Shown here: positions 1 through 4,751 of the stretch, piece by piece | Numbering within the stretch: position 1 is the stretch's first letter | How the letters are laid out: the number at the start of each line of letters is the position of its first letter | Origin: an uncultured Clostridium sp. | Lineage (GTDB): Bacteria; Bacillota; Clostridia; TANB77; CAG-465 | NCBI GenBank assembly: GCA_900554875.1 | Contig: USJA01000086.1 | Coordinates: 1 to 5,268, forward strand | DNA length: 5,268 nucleotides | Direction: 5' to 3' | Notes under the pieces: generated by a model | What the model was told of the DNA's origin: nothing | The model's input: only the letters and a program-made list of their open reading frames with translations | The model's database searches: none | Position numbers and translations under genes: made by a program

Positions 1-61
1 TTATATATCTAAAATCTGTATTATCAACAAATGAAGGATAAATATACTCTTTACTAATCAT
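1..61 (-). CDS. Start of a probable VirB4-like ATPase main domain (partial, runs off the left edge)
   Basis: An ATG at 61-59 opens a reading frame of 20 codons that continues past the window edge, beginning MISKEYIYPSFVDNTDFRYI. The ATG overlaps the stop of the upstream gene as TAATG, so translation is probably coupled. An AAAAGGA ribosome binding site lies about 10 bases upstream, inside the upstream gene. In clostridial VirB4-like proteins the N-terminal domain is followed by a stretch of the type 'I-P-S-hydrophobic...Y-I' before the ATPase core, and these residues fit that junction. The identification therefore rests on the upstream gene plus this short match; no Walker motif is inside the window. 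It could instead be an unrelated gene in the same operon. Confidence 0.55.
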   Translation of the reverse strand, partial: MISKEYIYPSFVDNTDFRYI

Positions 62-567
62 TATTTTATTTTCCTTTTATTTATACACTCATATAAAATT
101 AGCTCAATTTCGTTTTTTCCAATAATTCTTTTAACATTACAACCACAATTTTTAAAAATACCTATCATTTTGTCAATATTTTCTACTTGATCTTGTTTTT
201 TTAAAGCAACAATAATATAGTACTTTGAATAATATAATTTGTCATCTTTTATTTTTACTCGCATATCACTGAAATACTTTGAATTTATTTGATTAAACTT
301 ATTTGAATTAAAAACTTGATTAAAATCTATTTTTTTATTAATAACTAAGACTTGAAAACCAACGTTAATTTCTCTTAAAAACGTTGTATAAACATTAGAA
401 ATGTTTTTTTGTATATCATTTGATATATTTATAATGGGGATTGGATCTATTTCATATATATATACATGTTTAAAATTTTCATTTTCCTTGGTTAAAATAT
501 ACTCATCTTTTATATCAACAATGTTATATATACTGTCTATGTCCCCTAATCTTTTAAAATTTAAAAT
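61..567 (-). CDS. Probable N-terminal domain protein of a split VirB4-like ATPase, ATT start
   Basis: The frame is open from a stop at 624-622 down to TAA at 63-61, but the first ATG is only at 264. An AAAGGTGGTGAT ribosome binding site at 582-571 (one mismatch to a perfect anti-16S match) lies 7 bases before an in-frame ATT at 567, and a strong promoter lies just upstream. I therefore place the start at ATT, giving 168 residues. The product has the look of the N-terminal domain of Firmicutes VirB4/TraC-type conjugation ATPases: an opening strand pair (NIVDIKDEYILT), the segment HVYIYEIDPIPIINIS, a helix plus FQVLVINKKIDF, then YYIIVALKK and a closing segment NCGCNVKRIIGKNEIELILYECIN, like the '...LLY..LN' end of that domain. 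No ATPase motifs are present; these probably belong to the next gene, which starts within the stop codon. Family assignment is by pattern only. An alternative is a mutated start and a decaying gene, but the intact 168-codon frame argues against that. Confidence 0.6.
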   Translation of the reverse strand: MLNFKRLGDIDSIYNIVDIKDEYILTKENENFKHVYIYEIDPIPIINISNDIQKNISNVYTTFLREINVGFQVLVINKKIDFNQVFNSNKFNQINSKYFSDMRVKIKDDKLYYSKYYIIVALKKQDQVENIDKMIGIFKNCGCNVKRIIGKNEIELILYECINKRKIK

Positions 568-570
568 AAA

Positions 571-582
571 ATCACCACCTTT
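571..582 (-). promoter_or_regulatory. Ribosome binding site that decides the ATT start
   Basis: The minus strand reads AAAGGTGGTGAT, differing by one base from AAAGGAGGTGAT, the full complement of the 16S rRNA 3' end. It is followed by TTT and then ATT at 567. The 7-base gap from GGTGG to ATT is ideal. No ATG, GTG or TTG occurs in frame nearby. Confidence 0.7.
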
Positions 583-609
583 GAAAAAAAGAAGAAAAAA
601 ATCAGTTAA

Positions 610-638
610 AATATACCATTTTTATTTTCTATTGTCAA
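610..638 (-). promoter_or_regulatory. Sigma-A promoter of the VirB4-like pair
   Basis: On the minus strand TTGACA (638-633) is followed by a 17-bp spacer and TATATT (615-610). The bases TGG immediately before the -10 give an extended -10. Transcription should start near 603, about 20 bases before the ribosome binding site. A Spo0A box lies 30 bp upstream of the -35. Confidence 0.8.
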
Positions 639-667
639 TCATTTTAATTTAATTTTTCACCGCAAGT

Positions 668-674
668 TTCGACA
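668..674 (-). promoter_or_regulatory. Spo0A box in the divergent intergenic region
   Basis: The plus strand reads TTCGACA, so TGTCGAA is on the minus strand, a perfect 0A box. It lies 30 bp upstream of the -35 of the minus-strand VirB4-like promoter and 11 bp upstream of the -35 of the plus-strand small-protein operon, so a single site could serve both. It sits in a 23-bp element (657-679) repeated upstream of the Spo0E-like gene at 2082-2104 with two differences. The extra conserved part, TTGCG followed by a purine and TGA, lies one helical turn from the box and may be a degenerate second half-site. Confidence 0.7.
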
Positions 675-685
675 AAAAAATATTA

Positions 686-714
686 TTCACAGAATCTTAA
701 CTTTAGCATATAAT
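686..714 (+). promoter_or_regulatory. Sigma-A promoter of the small-protein operon
   Basis: TTCACA (686-691; 5 of 6 bases match TTGACA) is followed by a 17-bp spacer and a perfect TATAAT (709-714). Transcription should begin near 721, ten bases before the ribosome binding site at 731-740. A Spo0A box lies just upstream at 668-674. Confidence 0.75.
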
Positions 715-746
715 TAATATATACATAGAAAAAGGAGATGATTGTA

Positions 747-920
747 GTGAATAATTCTAATTCAAACCAAAATCAAATGTTAAATTCAAAATTAATGGAT
801 TTATTATCAACAATAGATAAAAGTAAAATAGAACAAGTAAGTAGGATGGTACAAAATATGTCAAGTGATGATTTATCTAATTTAGTAAGTATGCTTAGTA
901 AATCTCAAAAAAAGAAATAG
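747..920 (+). CDS. Small helical lysine-tailed protein of unknown function, GTG start
   Basis: A 57-residue protein, first gene of a three-gene operon. The in-frame ATG at 738 overlaps the ribosome binding site AAAGGAGATG (731-740), so it cannot be the start. GTG at 747 lies at the right distance and is chosen. The first dozen residues are Asn/Ser/Gln-rich. The rest (from MLNSKLMDLL to LVSMLSK) looks like two amphipathic helices with regularly spaced Leu, Ile, Met and Val, ending in the basic tail KSQKKK. There is no signal peptide, membrane segment or cysteine. It ends one base before the next gene. I do not recognise a family. Size, composition and position suggest a structural or adaptor protein acting with the two downstream products, which is inference. 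Confidence 0.8.
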   Translation: MNNSNSNQNQMLNSKLMDLLSTIDKSKIEQVSRMVQNMSSDDLSNLVSMLSKSQKKK

Positions 921-921
921 T

Positions 922-1389
922 ATGAATAATATAGATAATACAGCAACACAGAAAACTAAAACAAATGAAAATAATGAAGCTTTATCAAATCTAATTCAAA
1001 GCATACAATCTAAACTAAATGAAAAAGAAATCAATAATGACACCAATAACACAAATAATATCGATAACACGTCTATCCAAAATACAAGTGATAATACTCA
1101 AAATTCAAATTTTGATTTTTCAAATATATTAGGCATACTTGGAAATATAAATACCAATAATGAAAATTCTGATTTTAACTTAGGAAATCTTGATCCTAAA
1201 TTATTTAGTAAAATTCAACAAATTATAATAAGTATAGGTAAAAAAGATCCTAAGAAAGATTTATTAATGTCCTTAAAGCCATTCCTCAGAAAGTCAAGAC
1301 AAGATAAATTAAGTGAATACATAACAATACTCACAATTATAAAAGCTTTTGAAGCATTTAGTGATAAAGGTAGTGATAAAAATGTATAA
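922..1389 (+). CDS. Asn-rich protein with a C-terminal LLxSLKPFL domain, function unknown
   Basis: 155 residues. Residues 1 to about 85 are a low-complexity, Asn/Thr/Ser/Gln-rich, probably disordered region with repeated NNIDNT-like pieces (NNIDNTATQ at the start, NNIDNTSIQ further on). The folded-looking part begins near FNLGNLDPKLFSKIQQIIISIG and continues through KKDPKKDLLMSLKPFLRKSRQDKLSEYITILTIIKAF (broken here only by length). The pattern 'LL.SLKPFL...RQ.KL..YI.IL' recalls short conserved uncharacterised proteins of sporulating Clostridia; I make this link from memory of the pattern and cannot name a family. The ribosome binding site is weak (AAGAAA) and the start follows the previous stop by one base, suggesting translational coupling. 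Its last 8 bases overlap the next start (ATGTATAA). Confidence 0.85.
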   Translation: MNNIDNTATQKTKTNENNEALSNLIQSIQSKLNEKEINNDTNNTNNIDNTSIQNTSDNTQNSNFDFSNILGILGNINTNNENSDFNLGNLDPKLFSKIQQIIISIGKKDPKKDLLMSLKPFLRKSRQDKLSEYITILTIIKAFEAFSDKGSDKNV

Positions 1390-1840
1390 TCAAAATTTAT
1401 ATTATCAAAATTATTATCCAAATTATAACACACCTTATAATAATCGTGGATTCTATTTTGCCCCTCCATACACTGCCTTTTATCAACCCTATACGCAAAA
1501 TCTACCACACTATCAAAATTATAATAATACAAAAGATTCTAAAGTAACAGACATTGATACCTTAGAATCTACTTCTAATTTACAAAATTCAAATATTCAA
1601 AATGACGATAAACAAGATGATCGTTTAAAAAACAAAAGAAAAGAAAACTTCAAACTTGGTCCCATCGATATTTCAAAAGAAAGAATATCCATTTTTGGAT
1701 TCGACATAGCAATAGATGATTTAATACTTATTGCATTAATAATTTTCTTATTTTTTGAAACAGATTGTGACTATTCAATCCTAATTGTTTTAGGTTTAAT
1801 GTTATTTAATATTTCCTTTAGTAGCTTAGATCTTTTTTAA
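1382..1840 (+). CDS. Tyr/Asn/Pro-rich protein with hydrophobic C-terminal hairpin, function unknown
   Basis: 152 residues, third gene of the operon. ATG at 1382 is preferred over the upstream ATG at 1349 because it follows AAAGGTAGTGAT and overlaps the previous stop by 8 bases, as coupled genes do. Residues 1 to about 50 are rich in Tyr, Asn, Gln and Pro (MYNQNLYYQNYYPNYNTPY), a composition typical of spore coat and other surface structural proteins. Then comes a charged, probably disordered linker (about 50-90), a short segment KLGPIDISKERISIFGFDIA, and two hydrophobic stretches (DDLILIALIIFLFFE and YSILIVLGLMLFNI) separated by TDCD. These could be a membrane hairpin or a hydrophobic assembly module. 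No signal peptide is visible. Similar 'DDLLLLALI...E..D..LLI.L' ends occur in uncharacterised proteins of sporulating Clostridia, to my recollection. The gene ends inside the 3' end of the convergent Spo0E-like gene. Confidence 0.85.
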   Translation: MYNQNLYYQNYYPNYNTPYNNRGFYFAPPYTAFYQPYTQNLPHYQNYNNTKDSKVTDIDTLESTSNLQNSNIQNDDKQDDRLKNKRKENFKLGPIDISKERISIFGFDIAIDDLILIALIIFLFFETDCDYSILIVLGLMLFNISFSSLDLF

Positions 1841-2009
1841 ATTTATTATCTAAGCTATTTTTTGAAGGTATTACCATGCTTTTTTCATAATATTTTACTA
1901 ATAAATCATCAATTTTTGTACTAGTTTCATATATTTTATCGTACGAATCATTTAACTTTAATTGATTTTCTAATTTATCTTTTAAAATATTTATTTCCTC
2001 TATTATCAT
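1818..2009 (-). CDS. Spo0E-like aspartyl-phosphate phosphatase
   Basis: 63 residues, usual size for the Spo0E family, whose members are two-helix proteins that remove phosphate from Spo0A~P and so restrain sporulation (established in Bacillus). The first helix is MIIEEINILKDKLENQL; the second is YDKIYETSTKIDDLLVKYYE. The family signature SxxxD is present as S30-T-K-I-D34, followed by the typical 'DLLVKYY' (family form LDxLIxxYY). I place the start at ATG 2009 because AGGAGAT lies 7 bases upstream; in-frame ATGs at 2033 and 2066 lie before that site, and the one at 2066 lies upstream of the promoter. The C-terminal 20 residues are polar and unlike the core. The gene overlaps the convergent operon by 23 bp. 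It has a strong promoter with Spo0A boxes, suggesting feedback between Spo0A and its phosphatase. Clostridia lack the Bacillus phosphorelay, so direct action on Spo0A~P is inferred. Confidence 0.82.
   Translation of the reverse strand: MIIEEINILKDKLENQLKLNDSYDKIYETSTKIDDLLVKYYEKSMVIPSKNSLDNKFKKDLSY
1822..1863 (+). terminator. Intrinsic terminator of the small-protein operon, overlapping its stop codon
   Basis: TAGCTTAGAT (1822-1831) pairs perfectly with ATCTAAGCTA (1848-1857) across a 16-base loop that contains the TAA stop at 1838-1840. Six T residues follow (1858-1863). The minus strand has no T-tract on the other side, so it should work only for plus-strand transcripts. The same bases encode, in antisense, the last dozen or so residues of the Spo0E-like protein. 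Confidence 0.8.
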
Positions 2010-2034
2010 ACAACCATCTCCTATTTTTTTCATA

Positions 2035-2063
2035 ATAATACCATTTACCCTATTAATTGTCAA
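2035..2063 (-). promoter_or_regulatory. Strong sigma-A promoter of the Spo0E-like gene
   Basis: On the minus strand a perfect TTGACA (2063-2058) is followed by a 17-bp spacer and TATTAT (2040-2035), with TGG just before it as an extended -10. Transcription should start near 2028, only a few bases before the ribosome binding site at 2022-2016, so the leader is very short. Two perfect Spo0A boxes lie 8 and 30 bp upstream of the -35. Confidence 0.85.
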
Positions 2064-2070
2064 CATTTTT

Positions 2071-2077
2071 TGTCGAA
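2071..2077 (+). promoter_or_regulatory. Spo0A box, promoter-proximal
   Basis: TGTCGAA on the plus strand is a perfect 0A box. It ends the upstream side of the Spo0E-like promoter, 8 bp from the -35, centred near -46 relative to the expected transcription start. It is inverted relative to the distal box at 2093-2099. A position just upstream of the -35 suits activation of a sigma-A promoter by Spo0A, though repression is not excluded. Confidence 0.7.
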
Positions 2078-2092
2078 CAAATCATCGCAACT

Positions 2093-2099
2093 TTCGACA
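2093..2099 (-). promoter_or_regulatory. Spo0A box, promoter-distal
   Basis: The plus strand reads TTCGACA, so TGTCGAA is on the minus strand, a perfect 0A box. It is 30 bp upstream of the -35, centred near -68. It belongs to the 23-bp element 2082-2104 that is repeated at 657-679 with 21 of 23 bases identical. Its upstream edge overlaps the T-tract of the YmfH-unit terminator. Confidence 0.7.
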
Positions 2100-2133
2100 A
2101 AAAATTAGACATATACATCAGCGTATACGTCTA
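2099..2133 (-). terminator. Intrinsic terminator of the YmfF-YmfH unit
   Basis: On the minus strand TAGACGTATAC (2133-2123) pairs with GTATATGTCTA (2116-2106) with one G-U pair and a six-base loop, followed by A and then six T residues (2104-2099). It lies 31 bases after the YmfH stop. The T-tract runs into the distal Spo0A box. Confidence 0.8.
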
Positions 2134-2163
2134 TTATATGCATTATTTCTTTTATTATCCCTT

Positions 2164-3453
2164 TTATTTACTTTTAACAATTGAAACTACTTGTTTTTCA
2201 TCGGATAAAATATTTAAAAACTCTTTAATATCATCAGGAGTTATATCTTTTAATATTTTTAAATCACTATAAAGTTCTTCTCCATATAAGGAATGTTCTA
2301 TTATTCTTCTGTAACTGCTATTTAAATTATCAGCTGAAAATTCAGTGTACCCTATTTTTTTCTTTTTTACCAAATTAAATTTCTCTAAATCAACTTCTTC
2401 AGATTTTATTTTTTTAATATACTGTATAACGTCTTCTTTAAGTTCATCTACTTTTGTTGAACTTGCACTTATTATTACATGTGAAAAATTATCTGTTCCC
2501 TCATAATCAAATGAAATTTCATCTGCAATAATTCCTTTATTATATTCACTTTCATAAAAATCTGAAATTTTAGAAAAATATATATCTGATATCATTTCAG
2601 AAATAATTTGGCGTTTTAAATTTTGATATTCATTTACAACTTCTAATTTATAGCCTATACAAAGAAGTGGCATATATATATCCATTTCTCTTATTATTTC
2701 TTTTTTATTAATTTGCTTTGGTTCTTCCACAATATATTTTTTTATTTCATCATGATTTAAATTGCTTTTATCATACTTTTTTATATTTTTTTCAATGAGT
2801 TCTATAGTTTTCTCAACATCAACATCACCTACTACAATAAAGAACATATTTTGAGGACTATAAAATGTATTATAACATGTATATAAAAGCTCTTTATTAA
2901 TATGGGAAATTGTTTCCACTGTTCCTGCTATATCTATTCTAATAGGATGATTTATATACATGGCTCTTAATGCATTAAAATATACTGAAAAGCTAGGATC
3001 ATCATCATACATTCCAATCTCTTGGGCTATTATTCCCTGTTCTTTATCTACATTTTCATCTGTAAAATATGGCTCTTTTATTAATTTTACAAGCATTTCT
3101 ATTGATTCGGAAAATTTATCTATTGTTTCAAAATAAAAAACTGTTTGATCAAATGAAGTATATGCATTTGACGATACTCCCATTTTGCTAAATAAATCAA
3201 GAGCATTTGCCCCTTCTTTTTCAAATAATTTATGTTCTAAGAAATGTGCTATTCCATCAGGAACTCGCAATCTTCTTCCTGACTTTATATCAACAAAGTC
3301 ATTTATTAGTGAACCGTATTTTGTTCCAAATAGGCCGATTTTTTTACTAAATCCTTCTTTTTTACAAATATATACCGTAAGGCCATTTTCAAGTCTGGTT
3401 GTATATGTTACTTCTCCAAGCTCTTTGCTTATATTTACATCAATCTTACTCAT
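2164..3453 (-). CDS. ymfH: M16B metallopeptidase, YmfH-like, catalytic partner
   Basis: 429 residues, normal for a single-subunit M16B peptidase. The inverted zinc motif HxxEH is intact as H70-F-L-E73-H74 in GIAHFLEHKLFEK; E73 is the expected catalytic base. The third zinc ligand should be E145 in EQGIIAQEIGMYDDDPS, with the usual companion E138. The segment ALDLFSKMGVSSNAYTSFDQTVFYFET is the typical substrate-cleft region after the motif. The second half (from about 220) is the C-terminal M16 domain. No signal peptide is present, so it acts in the cytoplasm. The ribosome binding site GGGAGGTGA is 8 bases before the ATG. The start overlaps the end of the YmfF-like gene by 8 bp, implying a heterodimer made in step. 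In Bacillus subtilis YmfF and YmfH are associated with 5-aminopentanol modification of elongation factor P; the same role here is inferred from homology. It is the last gene before a terminator. Confidence 0.9.
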   Translation of the reverse strand: MSKIDVNISKELGEVTYTTRLENGLTVYICKKEGFSKKIGLFGTKYGSLINDFVDIKSGRRLRVPDGIAHFLEHKLFEKEGANALDLFSKMGVSSNAYTSFDQTVFYFETIDKFSESIEMLVKLIKEPYFTDENVDKEQGIIAQEIGMYDDDPSFSVYFNALRAMYINHPIRIDIAGTVETISHINKELLYTCYNTFYSPQNMFFIVVGDVDVEKTIELIEKNIKKYDKSNLNHDEIKKYIVEEPKQINKKEIIREMDIYMPLLCIGYKLEVVNEYQNLKRQIISEMISDIYFSKISDFYESEYNKGIIADEISFDYEGTDNFSHVIISASSTKVDELKEDVIQYIKKIKSEEVDLEKFNLVKKKKIGYTEFSADNLNSSYRRIIEHSLYGEELYSDLKILKDITPDDIKEFLNILSDEKQVVSIVKSK

Positions 3454-4699
3454 TTACTTCACCTCCCAAGAAAAATATCTTCTCTATTGATATTTTATTT
3501 GCCATATCAATTACATCTTGTTTTGTAACTTTATTCATTTTTTCTATCATTTCATCTAGTGTAAGTGAGTTTTCTTTGTTTGCAAATAAATTAGAAATAA
3601 ACATTTTAGCTAATGCAATCTTTGAATCATTCCATTCTTTAAGATCAGATATTATACTCTTTTTTGAAGCGTAAAATTCTTCATCAGATATATCCCCATC
3701 CTTAATTTTATTAATTTCCTTCTCAAGAACAATTTTTGCTTTTTCGAAATTTTCTTTTTGAATTCCGGCATAAATTATTATTATATCTTTAAATCTATAA
3801 TATCTTGACCTAACAGTATAAGCAAGAGATTCTTTTTCTCTAAAGTTTTGAAATAGTTTAGAACTTGGAGTTCCTCCGAGTAATGCATTATACACACTTA
3901 GTTTATAGAAATCATTGCTTGTAATATCCTTTATTCTAAGACCATATGAAAGTACACTTTGTGTTGTTTCTTGACTTTGAATTATCTCTTCATTTTTGTG
4001 ATTAACTTTTTGATTATATACTAAATCTTTATAATCTAATTGAGATTTTAATTTTCCCTTAAAAATATTTTCAACTCTCTCTTCTATATTTTCATATCCA
4101 GATAAATTACCTGATATGATAAATGTTATACATGAATTGCAAATAACATCACAGTATCTTTTATATAGATCCTCTTCTGATATTTTGTTTATATCTTCTT
4201 CATCCCCATACACATATATACTAAATGGTTCACCCTTGCACATTAATTCTTCCATTTTTCTTACGCCAAAACGCAATTTATCATCTTTAACTTCTTTTAT
4301 TTTATTTAAAATGAATTCTTTTTCTCTATCTACTAATTGTTTATCAAATTTTTCACATGTTACATTTGGATTATATATAGCATCATACAAAAAACCTAAA
4401 ACATCATCTACTACATCAGTATTATCAGGTAAATATTTTTTATTAATACACTCACATCTAAATTCTATGTTATATAGATCTCCAAATTTTTCTATACCAA
4501 TATCAAAATTTGCACCATATAAAGAGTAAAGGTACATTTGAATCTCCCTTTGAGTTTTAAATTTATTATTTGACTTTGCAAGAACAGCAGATAACAAAGC
4601 ATTTTCTGACATTTCCTTTTTGTTTACTGGCATTGTAAAATTTATAGAGAAATATATACTTTTAAACTTCTCACTATTTATTTTATAAATATTATTCAT
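3446..4699 (-). CDS. ymfF: M16B peptidase-like protein, YmfF-like, lacking the zinc motif
   Basis: 417 residues with two M16 domains. At the place of HxxEH (about residues 36-46) the sequence is LSAVLAKSNNKF, with no His or Glu, so this subunit should be catalytically dead. Conserved features remain: YLYSLYGANFDIGIEKFGD after it, and in the second domain the motif GGTPSSKLFQNFREKESLAY (275-294), where R287 and Y294 are the Arg/Tyr pair that binds substrate in M16 enzymes. Absence of the zinc site in one partner and presence in the other is the standard arrangement for paired M16B proteins, so this is not decay. No signal peptide. AGAGGTGAT lies 5 bases before ATG 4699. It lies upstream of, and overlaps, the YmfH-like gene. 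A terminator separates it from yqeY, and I see no convincing promoter in the 52-base gap, so partial read-through from yqeY or a weak promoter must supply transcription. Confidence 0.88.
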   Translation of the reverse strand: MNNIYKINSEKFKSIYFSINFTMPVNKKEMSENALLSAVLAKSNNKFKTQREIQMYLYSLYGANFDIGIEKFGDLYNIEFRCECINKKYLPDNTDVVDDVLGFLYDAIYNPNVTCEKFDKQLVDREKEFILNKIKEVKDDKLRFGVRKMEELMCKGEPFSIYVYGDEEDINKISEEDLYKRYCDVICNSCITFIISGNLSGYENIEERVENIFKGKLKSQLDYKDLVYNQKVNHKNEEIIQSQETTQSVLSYGLRIKDITSNDFYKLSVYNALLGGTPSSKLFQNFREKESLAYTVRSRYYRFKDIIIIYAGIQKENFEKAKIVLEKEINKIKDGDISDEEFYASKKSIISDLKEWNDSKIALAKMFISNLFANKENSLTLDEMIEKMNKVTKQDVIDMANKISIEKIFFLGGEVNE

Positions 4700-4710
4700 T
4701 TAATCACCTC

Positions 4711-4744
4711 TAAAAAATATAAAAGCCAAGGTATAAACTTGGCT
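4711..4744 (-). terminator. Intrinsic terminator between yqeY and the ymfF-like gene
   Basis: AGCCAAG (4744-4738 on the minus strand) pairs with CTTGGCT (4730-4724) around a seven-base loop, followed by a T-rich tract TTTATATTTTTT (4723-4712). The tract is interrupted by A, and the stem is only 7 bp, so termination may be partial. It begins 8 bases after the yqeY stop. Confidence 0.75.
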
Positions 4745-4751
4745 ATTAAAA

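Larger units (their letters stand above)
2066..2104. repeat. Perfect 12-bp inverted repeat built around two Spo0A boxes
   Basis: TTTTTTGTCGAA (2066-2077) is the exact reverse complement of TTCGACAAAAAA-type sequence at 2093-2104, with 15 bases between them. Each arm holds one perfect 0A box plus an A/T run. The arm-to-arm distance is 22 bp between box centres, about two helical turns, so both boxes face the same side of the DNA. No T-tract follows a stem on either strand, so this is an operator layout and not a terminator. Confidence 0.75.

Noticed and set aside
390..410. Small hairpin AAACATT/AATGTTT followed by T residues on the plus strand
   Set aside because: The stem is short and nearly all A-T, it is inside an antisense-coding region, and no plus-strand gene lies upstream to terminate.
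401..652. Plus-strand 83-codon open frame
   Set aside because: It lies antisense to the ATT-started gene and across its promoter, has no ribosome binding site, and its Phe/Ile/Ser-rich product is what AT-rich antisense sequence gives.
707..714. CATATAAT resembling a sigma-E or sigma-K type -10
   Set aside because: No matching sporulation-sigma -35 lies at the right spacing, while TTCACA at 17 bp fits sigma-A. A secondary role is not excluded.
1215..1532. Minus-strand 105-codon open frame
   Set aside because: It is antisense to two well-supported operon genes, spanning their junction, with no ribosome binding site or recognisable product.
2058..2064. TGTCAAC as a third Spo0A box upstream of the Spo0E-like gene
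   Set aside because: It matches only 5 of 7 positions and is mostly the -35 hexamer TTGACA read on the other strand, so it needs no further explanation.
2010..2066. Longer Spo0E-like protein from ATG 2066 or 2033
   Set aside because: ATG 2066 lies upstream of the -35 of the promoter and ATG 2033 is at the -10. The ribosome binding site at 2022-2016 points to ATG 2009, and the extra residues do not match the family.
2057..2272. Plus-strand 71-codon open frame
   Set aside because: It crosses the Spo0A boxes, the YmfH terminator and the antisense of the YmfH C-terminus, without a ribosome binding site.
3185..3674. Two plus-strand open frames opposite the M16 genes
   Set aside because: Both are antisense shadows of conserved protein-coding sequence, including the strand opposite the HFLEH motif.
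4116..4529. Plus-strand 137-codon open frame
   Set aside because: It is entirely antisense to the conserved YmfF-like gene and has no initiation signals.
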